64,000 nucleotides of DNA from CAIRDP01 sp037138335 (GTDB lineage Bacteria > Bacteroidota > Bacteroidia > Bacteroidales > FEN-979), in the NCBI GenBank assembly GCA_037138335.1, contig JBAXIO010000010.1:62001-126000 (forward strand). The letters are read 5' to 3'. The stretch's first letter is position 1. Each line of letters begins with the position of its first letter. Below are positions 44,454-52,587 of the stretch, one piece after another. A model generated the notes under the pieces. The model made no database searches. It was not told the DNA's origin and saw only the letters and a program-made list of their open reading frames with translations. The position numbers and the translations under genes were made by a program.

Positions 44454-44476
44454 ACCTGTTGTTTAGCTTAACAGGT
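44454..44476 (-). terminator. Hairpin downstream of the small membrane protein gene
   Basis: ACCTGTT and AACAGGT arms (7 base pairs, 9-base loop) lie six bases beyond the stop codon of the 44482-44934 gene. A U-tract is lacking, so termination strength is uncertain. Confidence 0.4.
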
Positions 44477-44481
44477 AGTTA

Positions 44482-44934
44482 TCAGAACCAATGAAAATGT
44501 TTTTTCCGGATCTCGAACATAATTATGGAAATGGTAAAAAAGATGACATCTGCAACTGTTTTACCGGCAAGGACCCCCCAGAAGCAATTTTTTAAAATGA
44601 CTGGTCCGTATAGCAGGCAAAAGGGACGGACCACCAGGAAATCAAGCAGTTCGGCAAGTCCGAATTCAAATCCCATATTCCTGAGGCACCTGGCAACAAG
44701 CAGAATTTTTATCCGGATTGTTTCCGGTTCATGTGTTAAATAACTTTTGTAAATGTCCCTGGTAAAGATAAAACCATAAAACCCTGCTGTAGCACCGATG
44801 GTCCCGGCGTAGGCAATAGCTATGGCATTCTTCGTTATACCCGAAGAGGCCCATCCGGAGAGAAAGGTGAAGATGGTACTGATAACTTCCGCCCAGGCAT
44901 ATCTCCTGATCCATTCTTTTATCCTAAACTTCAT
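44482..44934 (-). CDS. Small polytopic membrane protein of unknown function
   Basis: The 150-residue protein (ATG 44934) has three or four membrane helices, e.g. AWAEVISTIFTFLSGWASSG, NAIAIAYAGTIGATAGFYGF, LLDFLVVRPFCLLYGPVILK and VADVIFFTISIIMFEI. The upstream ATG at 44949 is less likely because a -7 promoter element (TACCTTTG, minus strand, 44959-44952) lies immediately before it and transcription would start within that codon. I do not recognise the family. It is divergent from the decarboxylase gene. Confidence 0.6.
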   Translation of the reverse strand: MKFRIKEWIRRYAWAEVISTIFTFLSGWASSGITKNAIAIAYAGTIGATAGFYGFIFTRDIYKSYLTHEPETIRIKILLVARCLRNMGFEFGLAELLDFLVVRPFCLLYGPVILKNCFWGVLAGKTVADVIFFTISIIMFEIRKKHFHWF

Positions 44935-44951
44935 TCTTGCAGAATACATTA

Positions 44952-44959
44952 CAAAGGTA
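44952..44959 (-). promoter_or_regulatory. Candidate -7 element for the small membrane protein
   Basis: TACCTTTG on the minus strand fits TAnnTTTG. Its position suggests translation begins at ATG 44934 rather than 44949. Confidence 0.4.
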
Positions 44960-45082
44960 TGACCATAATTCAGCTTATTTAAAGCCTTCCCAAAAAACAG
45001 GGACTTTTTGATTATGAAATTATCGTGCTAATCAGCTGAAATAAAATATAAAAATATGAAATAGTGTAAAGTTTAATTAATT

Positions 45083-45206
45083 TTACTTTGAATCTTCACC
45101 TCATGGGTATTATTCCCATACCAAGTCCCAATAAGCAGATCCCTCGTCATATCGTAGGAGATATTTCATTGTATTATTTTATTTACATCATAACAAAGGA
45201 GGTTTC
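45083..45206 (+). promoter_or_regulatory. Promoter-like element and long leader of the decarboxylase gene
   Basis: TTACTTTG (45083-45090) is one mismatch from TAnnTTTG. If used, the leader is ~110 bases and contains an ATGGG/CCCAT hairpin (45103-45119). The same TTACTTTG variant occurs before the START gene. A regulated leader is possible for an acid-inducible decarboxylase but not shown. Confidence 0.3.
45195..45202 (+). promoter_or_regulatory. Unusually strong Shine-Dalgarno site
   Basis: AAAGGAGG is located four bases before ATG 45207. Nearly all other genes here lack such a site, as is usual in Bacteroidota, so this one stands out. Confidence 0.6.
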
Positions 45207-47489
45207 ATGTATCTGTACGAAAGGCTGAGCATTGCCATTGTGGATGACGAATTGTCGAAAGACACTCCCGGAGGCCATGCCATGCATGAGCTGATCAGGA
45301 AGATGAACGATATCGAAGTTAATGTAACGGAATGGAAATCTTTTGAATCAGCCTTGTCAGGCATTATCAGGTTACCCGAGCTCGATGCTGTGATCGTTGA
45401 CTGGGACCCTTTGGTCGTCGAGAACCGGAATCTGGCACAGAAACTGATTCTGAACATCCGGAGCCGGAATCATGAGATCCCGATTTTTTTATCGATACGG
45501 CCTGATGTGCTGATAACGATCCCTTTGGAAATTGAAAGGATCATTTCGGAAAATTTCTGGATCCTTGAAGATACCCGTGATTTTATTGCCGGGCGTGTCG
45601 AAGCGGCCGCCCGCAGGTACCGGAACCGCCTGCTGCCACCATTTTTCGAAGCGCTGGTCAATTTTGCCGACGACTTTGAGTATTCCTGGCATACTCCCGG
45701 CCATACCGGCGGTACGGCGTTTCTGAAATCCCCTGCCGGTCGGATATTTTATAATTTCTTCGGGGAACAGTTGTTTCGTTCCGACCTCTCCATCTCCGTG
45801 GGGGAACTGGGCTCCCTTCTAGATCATTCAGGGGCCATTGGAGCTGGGGAACGGTTTGCCGCAAAAGTGTTTGGCGCCGACCGCACCTATTATGTCACCA
45901 ATGGCACCTCCACTGCGAACAAGATCATCTTCATGGCCTGTGCCGTGGAAGGAGATGTGGTGCTTATTGACCGTAACTGCCATAAATCACTTGAGCATTC
46001 GACCATCCTCACAGGTGCAAGGCCGGTATGGATGATCCCGGTAAGGAATCACCTGGGTATCATAGGACCTATCCGTAAAGACCAGATGAATGCTGCGACC
46101 ATCAGGAAAAAGATAAGTGAATGCCCGCTGGTCCCCGACAAGTCATCCGCCCCGGTATATGCAGTCGTAACAAATTCAACTTACGACGGGATTTGTTATA
46201 ATGCCGTGGAAGTGGAACATCTGTTGGGGAAGGTAGTTTCCAGGCTTCATTTTGATGAAGCCTGGTACGCTTATGCCAGGTTCAACCCTATGTACCGGGA
46301 TCGCCACGGAATGAGGGACGGTGCAAGGGATCCCGACGCTCCAACGGTGTTTGCTTCCCAGTCAACCCATAAGCTGCTGGCCGCAATTTCCCAGGCTTCG
46401 ATGGTGCATGTAAAAGAAGGGCGTGAGCCTATAGAGCACAACAGGTTCAATGAATCATTCATGATGCATACATCCACTTCACCTTCCTATGCCATCATTG
46501 CATCCTGTGATGTTTCGGCAAAGATGATGGACGGCCCAATGGGTAAAGCCCTTACCGATGAAAGCATCATGGAAGCCGTTACCTTCCGTACAACCATGTC
46601 GAGGATACGCAGGAAGATCATGAGCGATAATACGAAAGACTGGTGGTTTGAGATGTGGCAACCCGATGAGGTCACCAATCCGGCTACCGGGAAGCGTATC
46701 AACTTTGCAGATGCCCCGGTTGAACTACTGACCAGGGAACCCTCCTGCTGGGTCCTTCATCCAGGGGAAAGCTGGCATGGCTTCGGAAACATCGATGACG
46801 GATATGCCATGCTGGATCCTATAAAAGTAACCGTACTTACGCCAGGTGTGGAGCGTGACGGTTCCCTCTCTCCATGGGGCATACCGGCTGCACTCCTGGT
46901 CAAATACCTTGATTGCGAAGGGATAATCAATGAAAAGTCGGGCGATTACAGCGTGCTGTTCCTCTTTTCATTAGGTATAACAAAGGGAAAATGGGGAACA
47001 CTTACCACAAGATTCTTCAGTTTCAAGACCCTGTATGATGAAAATGCCATGCTGGAGGATGTTTTTCCTGACCTGGTTGAAAAATATCCCGGGGTTTACA
47101 AGGGGAAATCACTTCCCGGGCTTGCGCATGAGATGCATGAATTCAAACGTGATTCAAGGCAGTTACAGCTGCTGGATGAAGCATTTTCGTCCTTGCCTGA
47201 ACCGGTGATGACTCCGGCCGAGGCATACAGCCACCTGGTTAAAAACAATGTGGAAAGGGTTTCCCTTGAACAGGCTCAGGGAAGGATAATGGCCGGAGGG
47301 ATTGTTCCATATCCTCCGGGAATTCCGTTACTCATGGGTGGTGAACGGGCAGGCCTTATCAATGAGCCTGTTTTAGCCTATTTAAAAACCCTCCAGGATT
47401 TCGATAATCAGTTTCCCGGTTTCGAACACGATATCCACGGGATCGAAAATGAGAATGGTGTGTATAGAATGTATTGTATAAAAGATTAA
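45207..47489 (+). CDS. AdiA-type arginine/lysine/ornithine decarboxylase
   Basis: The 760-residue PLP enzyme has the N-terminal response-regulator-like wing domain (SIAIVDDELSKDTPGGHAMH, ~1-125), the large PLP domain and the C-terminal domain of inducible Orn/Lys/Arg decarboxylases. Key motifs are SWHTPGHTGGTAFLKSPAG, VTNGTSTANKIIF, FDEAWYAYARFNPMYRDRHG and the PLP lysine Lys389 in FASQSTHKLLAAISQASM. Length and the QSTHKLLAA motif match E. coli AdiA (755 residues) best, so arginine to agmatine is the favoured reaction, but substrate cannot be fixed from motifs alone. These enzymes consume protons and work with an antiporter; an APC antiporter follows 11 bases downstream. Confidence 0.9.
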   Translation: MYLYERLSIAIVDDELSKDTPGGHAMHELIRKMNDIEVNVTEWKSFESALSGIIRLPELDAVIVDWDPLVVENRNLAQKLILNIRSRNHEIPIFLSIRPDVLITIPLEIERIISENFWILEDTRDFIAGRVEAAARRYRNRLLPPFFEALVNFADDFEYSWHTPGHTGGTAFLKSPAGRIFYNFFGEQLFRSDLSISVGELGSLLDHSGAIGAGERFAAKVFGADRTYYVTNGTSTANKIIFMACAVEGDVVLIDRNCHKSLEHSTILTGARPVWMIPVRNHLGIIGPIRKDQMNAATIRKKISECPLVPDKSSAPVYAVVTNSTYDGICYNAVEVEHLLGKVVSRLHFDEAWYAYARFNPMYRDRHGMRDGARDPDAPTVFASQSTHKLLAAISQASMVHVKEGREPIEHNRFNESFMMHTSTSPSYAIIASCDVSAKMMDGPMGKALTDESIMEAVTFRTTMSRIRRKIMSDNTKDWWFEMWQPDEVTNPATGKRINFADAPVELLTREPSCWVLHPGESWHGFGNIDDGYAMLDPIKVTVLTPGVERDGSLSPWGIPAALLVKYLDCEGIINEKSGDYSVLFLFSLGITKGKWGTLTTRFFSFKTLYDENAMLEDVFPDLVEKYPGVYKGKSLPGLAHEMHEFKRDSRQLQLLDEAFSSLPEPVMTPAEAYSHLVKNNVERVSLEQAQGRIMAGGIVPYPPGIPLLMGGERAGLINEPVLAYLKTLQDFDNQFPGFEHDIHGIENENGVYRMYCIKD

Positions 47490-47500
47490 AATTCTGTTAC

Positions 47501-48958
47501 ATGATCGATCTCCAAAAAACACCGAAAAAGAAGACCATGGGTGTGCTGATGTTGTCCATGATCAGTGTTGCGGCCGTTTTATCGGTCAGGAATTACCCGA
47601 GCATGGCCGATGAAGGCTGGCAATTGATCACATGGTATTTTGTAGGTTCTTTTCTCTTTCTTCTTCCTCTTGCCCTGGTATCGGCTGAGCTGGCCTCAGC
47701 CTGGCCCAGTGAAGGCGGTATTTATTCATGGATAGAGGAAGCGTTCAATACGAAAACCGGTTTCATGGCAATCTGGGCCGTTGTGGTTGAGAATATCCCC
47801 TGGTATCCTACTGTCCTTTCTTTTATCTCAGTTTCGGTTGCCTACATTTTCAGCCCCGACCCTCATGCCCATATCCTTGGATTGCCTAACCAGGCTTTCC
47901 TGGCCATCGTGATGCTGGTCGTATGGTGGGGTCTGACCCTGTTCAATTTCCTTGGTCCTGCAATCGCGGCAAAATTGAGCTCCACCGGGACGCTGCTGGG
48001 TGCAATTATCCCTTCTCTCGTGCTGATCATCCTGGGCCTTGCATGGATCATTACTGGGAAGCCCAGCCAGCTGCCGCCTTTTACCTGGTCGGGGCTTGTA
48101 CCGAAACTGAACATAGGCGCACTGGTCTATTCATCCTCCATCATCCTTACATTTGCAGGGATCGAGATGTCGGGCTACTATGCCAGCCAGGTTTCCAATC
48201 CCCAGAAGTCATATCCCAGGGCAATGTTGTTTGCTACCATCCTGATCTTTGTTCTGAGTGTCCTGGGAACGCTGCCTATCGCTATTGTCATTCCGCTGAA
48301 GGATATCTCCCTTAACGGTGGCGTGATCCAGGTTACAGAGACAATGTTCGCGGCTTTCGGAATGTCATGGGCCGTCCCGGTTATGGCTATTCTCCTTGCC
48401 ATTGGCGGAATATCACTGATGAGTACCTGGATGCTCGGGCCTTTGTTAAGCATGGTGCCGATCTCGAAAGCAGGGACCCTGCCGAAATTTTTCCGTAAAG
48501 AAAATAAGTACGGTTCTCCTACCGGTACCCTGATGGTGCAGGGGATCCTTATTACATTCCTAGCGATTGCCATGGCAGTAATTCCCGGGATCAATGAAGT
48601 TTACTGGGTGTTTTCATCCTATACCACTACCCTTTTATGTATTTATTACCTGCCCATTTTTGCCGCCGTCATCAAGCTGCGCTACAAGCAGCCTGATACC
48701 ATCAGGCCTTTTAAGATCATGGGAGGGAAGCCCGGGGTGTGGATCATTGCAGGGCTGGGTTTCCTTTCAACAGTCTTCTCCGGAATCATGGCCCTGAGCC
48801 GTCCCAGCGGGGTAACCAATATTTCGTTCTGGGGATATTTTCTGATGATGATCATCGGGACATTTATCTGGATGCTTCCATTCTGGCTTTTCAGGTTCTT
48901 TAAAAAGCCAGGCTGGGAGGAACCCGCGGAAACAAAAACTCCGGCAGAAAAATTATAA
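47501..48958 (+). CDS. APC-family amino acid antiporter partner of the decarboxylase
   Basis: The 485-residue transporter is taken from ATG 47501; a TTG at 47474 would overlap the decarboxylase. Twelve membrane helices are visible. The GxGxGxFxxP-like segment is replaced by MLSMISVAAVLSVRNYPSMA, as in GadC/YjeM-type transporters, followed by ELASAWPSEGGIYSWIEEAF and FAGIEMSGYYASQVSNPQKS. By context it should exchange the decarboxylase substrate for its amine product (agmatine if arginine), completing a proton-consuming cycle. The similarity is closer to the glutamate:GABA antiporter group than to AdiC, which leaves the substrate open. Confidence 0.85.
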   Translation: MIDLQKTPKKKTMGVLMLSMISVAAVLSVRNYPSMADEGWQLITWYFVGSFLFLLPLALVSAELASAWPSEGGIYSWIEEAFNTKTGFMAIWAVVVENIPWYPTVLSFISVSVAYIFSPDPHAHILGLPNQAFLAIVMLVVWWGLTLFNFLGPAIAAKLSSTGTLLGAIIPSLVLIILGLAWIITGKPSQLPPFTWSGLVPKLNIGALVYSSSIILTFAGIEMSGYYASQVSNPQKSYPRAMLFATILIFVLSVLGTLPIAIVIPLKDISLNGGVIQVTETMFAAFGMSWAVPVMAILLAIGGISLMSTWMLGPLLSMVPISKAGTLPKFFRKENKYGSPTGTLMVQGILITFLAIAMAVIPGINEVYWVFSSYTTTLLCIYYLPIFAAVIKLRYKQPDTIRPFKIMGGKPGVWIIAGLGFLSTVFSGIMALSRPSGVTNISFWGYFLMMIIGTFIWMLPFWLFRFFKKPGWEEPAETKTPAEKL

Positions 48959-48995
48959 ACAAACACAATGATAATCAAGACAACCTAACTTCTAC

Positions 48996-50672
48996 ATGAG
49001 ACATTTTTGGTTTATCTTTCTTTTTCTTTTTCCTCTTGCTTGTTTTTCAGAGGATACGATAAAAATTACTCTTTATCCGCGTGATACATTAAAAACGATC
49101 CCTTCCGATTTTGCCGGTTTGTCGTTTGAGAAAAACTGCCTGAATAAAGGTCTTTTTGGTCCTCACCGTGATACCTTGATCAGGCTGTTTCAAACATGCG
49201 GGATAAAGTCGATGCGTGTTGGAGGAAATTCAGTAGATAGAGACACACTGACCACCGATACTACAGGCACGGATACTACATTCACAAAAAGAGAATTAGA
49301 CAGTTTATTTCTTTTTGCAAAGCAAGCCGGTTGCAAAATTTTACTGGGTTTAAATTTAAGAGATTCCAATGTTTCACTTGCCAATACCGAAGCAAGTTAT
49401 GTGATCCAATATTACGACAGTGCGTTGTTTGGGTTTGAAGTGGGCAACGAGCCCGACCTGTATGCTAAACACCGTCACCGTAAAACATCATACTGGGATA
49501 CCAATTATGTGCAGGAATTCATGCATTATTATGATACAATCAAGCATTATAATTCTACGGCCGTTTTCACGGGACCGGCTTCTTCCAGTAATTATAAAGA
49601 ATTCACGCTGCCATTCTGCAGGATAATTGATACCATAAGCCCTCTGCCTCTGTCTATGCTTACGCAACATTATTATGGAGGGAAAAAAGATACAACAATA
49701 ACAATTGCTATGCAGTTCGATACCTTGATGGATAAGGATAAGCTTAGAAATGTATCTACTGAGGTAAGGAGATTGGTCAAGTGTGCCGACAGTAGCGGGA
49801 TCCCTTTTCGCATGAGTGAATCCAATTCACTTGATGATGGAGGACAACAGGGCGTGAGCAATGCTTTTGTTTCGGCCCTGTGGGCCCTGGACTATATGTA
49901 TCAGTTGGCCCATGACAGTTGTGCAGGGGTTAATTTTCATGGGGCACTTGAAGGAGCGTATACTGTATTTTCCAGGTACGGTAATATTTACAGGGCACGT
50001 CCTATTGCCTATGGAATCCTTGCTTTCCAAATTGGAAGCAAAGGCAGATTCATTTCCGATACAGTAGCGCACAATAATAGGAACCTTGATAGTTATAGTG
50101 TTATTGACGGCTTGAACAATATATACACAACTATCATCAATAAAGAAATTGACACATCGAAAAAAGCATTGATAAATTTAGCAGTGACAGATACCGGAAA
50201 TAGTAATTATCTTAGTGCGGAATACGTGCTCCTTAAGGCCGGTTCTTTGGGAGATACATTAAATGTGAGCCTTGGCGGACAGGTGGTAAATTCAATGGGA
50301 ACAATTCCTGCCTATAATTGGACATCGTTGCCAGTTACCTCGCATACTACAAAATTCAGCGTTCATGCAGGGTCAGCGATTGTAGTAAAATTTAATTACC
50401 AAAATGTGACTGCTGTCATTGATAATTCTGATAAAAATGAACACTTTCTCAACCTGTATCCCAATCCAACTTCGGGGAAATTGACTGTAATTACAGGCAC
50501 AGCCGGGCATTCTGTTATTTCAATTTACAATCTGCAGGGACAAATCCTTTTGCAACAACAGGCACAACAAGCTAAAACAGACATTGACCTAAGTGAAATT
50601 CCAAAAGGAGTTTATATATTTAGATTATATAGCAAGTCCGGGGCAGAAGCAGGCAAGATAATAAAAGAATAA
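48996..50672 (+). CDS. GH79-like glycoside hydrolase with type A T9SS sorting domain
   Basis: The 558-residue protein has a signal peptide (RHFWFIFLFLFPLACFSE). The catalytic barrel resembles GH79 beta-glucuronidases/heparanases: LSFEKNCLNKGLFG, MRVGGNSVD, acid/base Glu152 in FEVGNEPDLY and nucleophile Glu275 in RMSESNSLDDGG. A beta domain follows (~370-470). Residues ~485-558 (LYPNPTSGKLTVITGTAGHS ... IPKGVYIFRLYSKSGAEAGK) are a type A T9SS sorting domain. It likely releases glucuronic acid or a related sugar from polysaccharides outside the cell. The gene is visibly more AT-rich and uses more A/T-ending codons than the decarboxylase and antiporter upstream, a hint of separate origin. Confidence 0.85.
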   Translation: MRHFWFIFLFLFPLACFSEDTIKITLYPRDTLKTIPSDFAGLSFEKNCLNKGLFGPHRDTLIRLFQTCGIKSMRVGGNSVDRDTLTTDTTGTDTTFTKRELDSLFLFAKQAGCKILLGLNLRDSNVSLANTEASYVIQYYDSALFGFEVGNEPDLYAKHRHRKTSYWDTNYVQEFMHYYDTIKHYNSTAVFTGPASSSNYKEFTLPFCRIIDTISPLPLSMLTQHYYGGKKDTTITIAMQFDTLMDKDKLRNVSTEVRRLVKCADSSGIPFRMSESNSLDDGGQQGVSNAFVSALWALDYMYQLAHDSCAGVNFHGALEGAYTVFSRYGNIYRARPIAYGILAFQIGSKGRFISDTVAHNNRNLDSYSVIDGLNNIYTTIINKEIDTSKKALINLAVTDTGNSNYLSAEYVLLKAGSLGDTLNVSLGGQVVNSMGTIPAYNWTSLPVTSHTTKFSVHAGSAIVVKFNYQNVTAVIDNSDKNEHFLNLYPNPTSGKLTVITGTAGHSVISIYNLQGQILLQQQAQQAKTDIDLSEIPKGVYIFRLYSKSGAEAGKIIKE

Positions 50673-50675
50673 AAT

Positions 50676-50706
50676 TTTGGAAAACAGAAAAACATGTGTA
50701 TATTTG
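50676..50706 (+). promoter_or_regulatory. Consensus Bacteroidota promoter for the Rrf2 operon
   Basis: TTTG (50676-50679), exactly 19 bases, then TATATTTG (50699-50706): a perfect match to TTTG-N19-TAnnTTTG. Transcription would begin near 50713, ~20 bases before ATG 50734. Confidence 0.7.
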
Positions 50707-50733
50707 CAAACTGAATATTAAGTATATTTAGTT

Positions 50734-51156
50734 ATGGCATATTCACTTTCCTTTTCCAAGTCAATCCTGGTCCTGGTTTTTATTTCTGATAAAATCAGAA
50801 GAGGTGAAACAGAGTATATCTCTGCCAAAGTGATGTCAGAATTGCTGGATATTCCGAAACCTACTCTCACGGTGATCTTTAACAATTTCATCAGGGCAGG
50901 CATCCTGGAATCGAAGGAAGGGATCAACGGGGGAGTCAGGTTTGCAAAAAGTAACGAACAAATCAATCTGCTCGACATTTTACTGGCCATGGAAAATCAA
51001 AAAACACTGTTTCACACTAACTTTGAAATCAAAGTATCGGGGCGACGGCCCAATGCCGTAAAAAAAGTGGTAACTGACAGGCTAACCCGGGTTGAAGAGG
51101 TCATGAAAGCTGAATTGAAGAGAACAACATTAAAGGATATACTTGACTCGAAATAA
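50734..51156 (+). CDS. Rrf2-family transcriptional regulator without cysteines
   Basis: The 140-residue protein has the Rrf2 winged-helix pattern: an N-terminal helix, the recognition helix region AKVMSELLDIPKPTLTVIFN and the wing GINGGVRFAKSNEQINLLDI. Rrf2 proteins such as IscR and NsrR bind Fe-S clusters through three Cys residues; this one has none, so it must sense by another route or be cluster-free. It heads a unit with a methyltransferase, a DoxX remnant and a TspO gene, and has a consensus promoter. It likely autoregulates this unit. Confidence 0.85.
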   Translation: MAYSLSFSKSILVLVFISDKIRRGETEYISAKVMSELLDIPKPTLTVIFNNFIRAGILESKEGINGGVRFAKSNEQINLLDILLAMENQKTLFHTNFEIKVSGRRPNAVKKVVTDRLTRVEEVMKAELKRTTLKDILDSK

Positions 51157-51249
51157 TTTTTTTACCTATACTATATATTCTTTATATCTTGTTTGTGTAT
51201 TTTAACAACTTTAACCTTTCATTATGACAATAATTATAAAACCAAACAC

Positions 51250-51903
51250 ATGTCTCTTTTTATAAAAGCAACTAAAAGTTCGTGGTACCGGGAATTTTTA
51301 CAACCGGTAGCAGAATCCGTTATTATTGATACTTCCGGGAAAAAGATACTGGATATAGGGACCGGCCCCGGCAAATTACCCGAATTGCTCCATTCGCAGG
51401 ATGCCAGCCTGGTCATCACCGGGATCGATATTGATGAATCAATGATTGATGAGGCAAAGAGAAATCTGAAGACGGAAAACATTTCCTTTTTATATCAAAA
51501 ACGGGATGCCCCGCTTGAATTCGCAAATAATGAATTCGACTTTGTTACACTTTGTTCCGTGTTATTCCTGCTTGATGATCACACAAAAACATGGTTATTG
51601 CGGGAAGCACTCAGGGTGCTTAAGCCGGGAGGAAAAGTAATCGTTCTGACGCCAACCGGGCGGAAGTCAATTTTTTCGGCATTCCCGGAAACAAAAACAT
51701 TTCCTCCATCTGCCTATAAATGGACTTTCCCTGTATGGCGGATGGCTACATCCTACAGGGGGAGAAAATGGCAAAAGCAAACCTGGCTGATGGACTATTC
51801 AGTCAATGAAAGCCTCGGGTATTCTTCTTGCCTGGTCTTTAACAATAATGCAACAATTGAAACAATAACAAAACCATTCACAATTAAAAATAAAACATCA
51901 TGA
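51250..51903 (+). CDS. Class I SAM-dependent methyltransferase
   Basis: The 217-residue protein (ATG 51250; the in-frame TTG at 51193 is not needed) shows the Rossmann methyltransferase motifs: motif I KILDIGTGPGKLPELL, acidic end of strand 2 ITGIDIDESMIDEA, motif II-like FDFVTLCSVLFLLDD and motif III LREALRVLKPGGKVIVLTP. The acceptor is unknown; the group resembles UbiE/lipid or small-molecule methyltransferases. Its stop codon overlaps the next ATG by ATGA at 51900. The C-terminus (ETITKPFTIKNKTS) may have been altered when the downstream DoxX gene was damaged. Confidence 0.85.
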   Translation: MSLFIKATKSSWYREFLQPVAESVIIDTSGKKILDIGTGPGKLPELLHSQDASLVITGIDIDESMIDEAKRNLKTENISFLYQKRDAPLEFANNEFDFVTLCSVLFLLDDHTKTWLLREALRVLKPGGKVIVLTPTGRKSIFSAFPETKTFPPSAYKWTFPVWRMATSYRGRKWQKQTWLMDYSVNESLGYSSCLVFNNNATIETITKPFTIKNKTS

Positions 51904-52056
51904 ACATTTTACCAATTCTGACACCCCTGGCTGCATGCGGTATTGCAATAATCATGACCCTCGCCACGGGCTATCATTTCCGCAATAAAAGAATACCATG
52001 CTATTGTTTCTAACAATGTCTACTTTTACACTGCTATTCACTTAAGCTTTTCATGA
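51900..52056 (+). pseudogene. Remnant of a DoxX-like membrane protein (5' half missing, frameshifted)
   Basis: From ATG 51900 the frame encodes NILPILTPLAACGIAIIM and TLATGYHFRNK, then ends at a stop near 52012. Shifting by +1 at about 51982 continues as KEYHAIVSNNVYFYTAIHLS to TGA 52054-52056. Together this resembles the second half of DoxX-like proteins (ILPxLTPLAAxGLAxIM, HLRRKEYxAIVxN). The first half (about 55-60 residues) is not present upstream. The shifted frame's TGA overlaps the tspO ATG (ATGA, 52053), which supports it as the ancestral frame. Not translatable as an intact protein. Confidence 0.65.
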
Positions 52057-52535
52057 AACGAGTAAATACTCTTTTAAAGCTGGCGATCTCCATGATATTA
52101 CCCCTGGGAGTCGGGGCTATAGCCGGAATATTCACTGCAAAAGCAGTGCCTGGATGGTATGCATCCCTTAACCGTCCATTTTTTAATCCCCCAAACTGGG
52201 TGTTTGGCCCGGTTTGGACAACCCTGTATATTCTTCTGGGTATATCGCTGTTTCTTATCTGGAAACTCGATTCAGGGAAAGAACGCAACCTGGCAATCTT
52301 TGCTTTTTTGCTGCAATTGATATTAAACTTCGGATGGAGCTTCCTTTTCTTTTATTTCAAAATGATTGGTGTTGCATTATCTGAAATAATAATTTTATAG
52401 ATCGCTATTGTCATAATGCTTTCCCTCTTTTATAAAATCAAACCAATAGCTGCTTATATCAATATCCCTTACCTTTTGTGGGTCACTTTTGCAAGCATAC
52501 TTTATTCGGCTTATTATTTTCTAAACAGAGGCTAA
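52053..52535 (+). pseudogene. tspO: TspO/MBR family gene interrupted by an in-frame amber codon
   Basis: The frame from ATG 52053 encodes a typical TspO: VGAIAGIFTAKAVPGWYASL, NRPFFNPPNWVFGPVWTTLY, FLLQLILNFGWSFLFFYFKM. It stops at TAG 52398-52400 after 115 residues. The same frame continues without another stop to TAA 52533-52535, encoding IAIVIMLSLFYKIKPIAAYI and NIPYLLWVTFASILYSAYYF, which is the expected last helix pair. Total length would be 160 codons, matching the family. A TGG-to-TAG change of a Trp in the LLWIAI-like segment explains it. TspO binds tetrapyrroles and other ligands in five membrane helices; truncation removes helix 5 and part of 4. Read-through cannot be excluded. Confidence 0.8.
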
Positions 52536-52587
52536 ACATCTACGGCAAAACGGTTATGATCTTTCCATTCAACAATTTCATTCCCCA

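Larger units (their letters stand above)
44098..44481. other. 384-base intergenic region upstream of the GH3 gene
   Basis: This region holds the candidate GH3 promoter (-7 TAAATTTG on the minus strand, 44135-44128), a CCCG/CGGG hairpin near 44162-44178, a perfect AACGGAA-A-TTCCGTT palindrome at 44414-44428 and a terminator-like hairpin at 44454-44476. No ORF of note is seen. Confidence 0.5.

Noticed and set aside
44482..44934. L-alanine exporter AlaE for the small membrane protein
   Set aside because: Length is similar, but the helix sequences do not match what I recall of AlaE.
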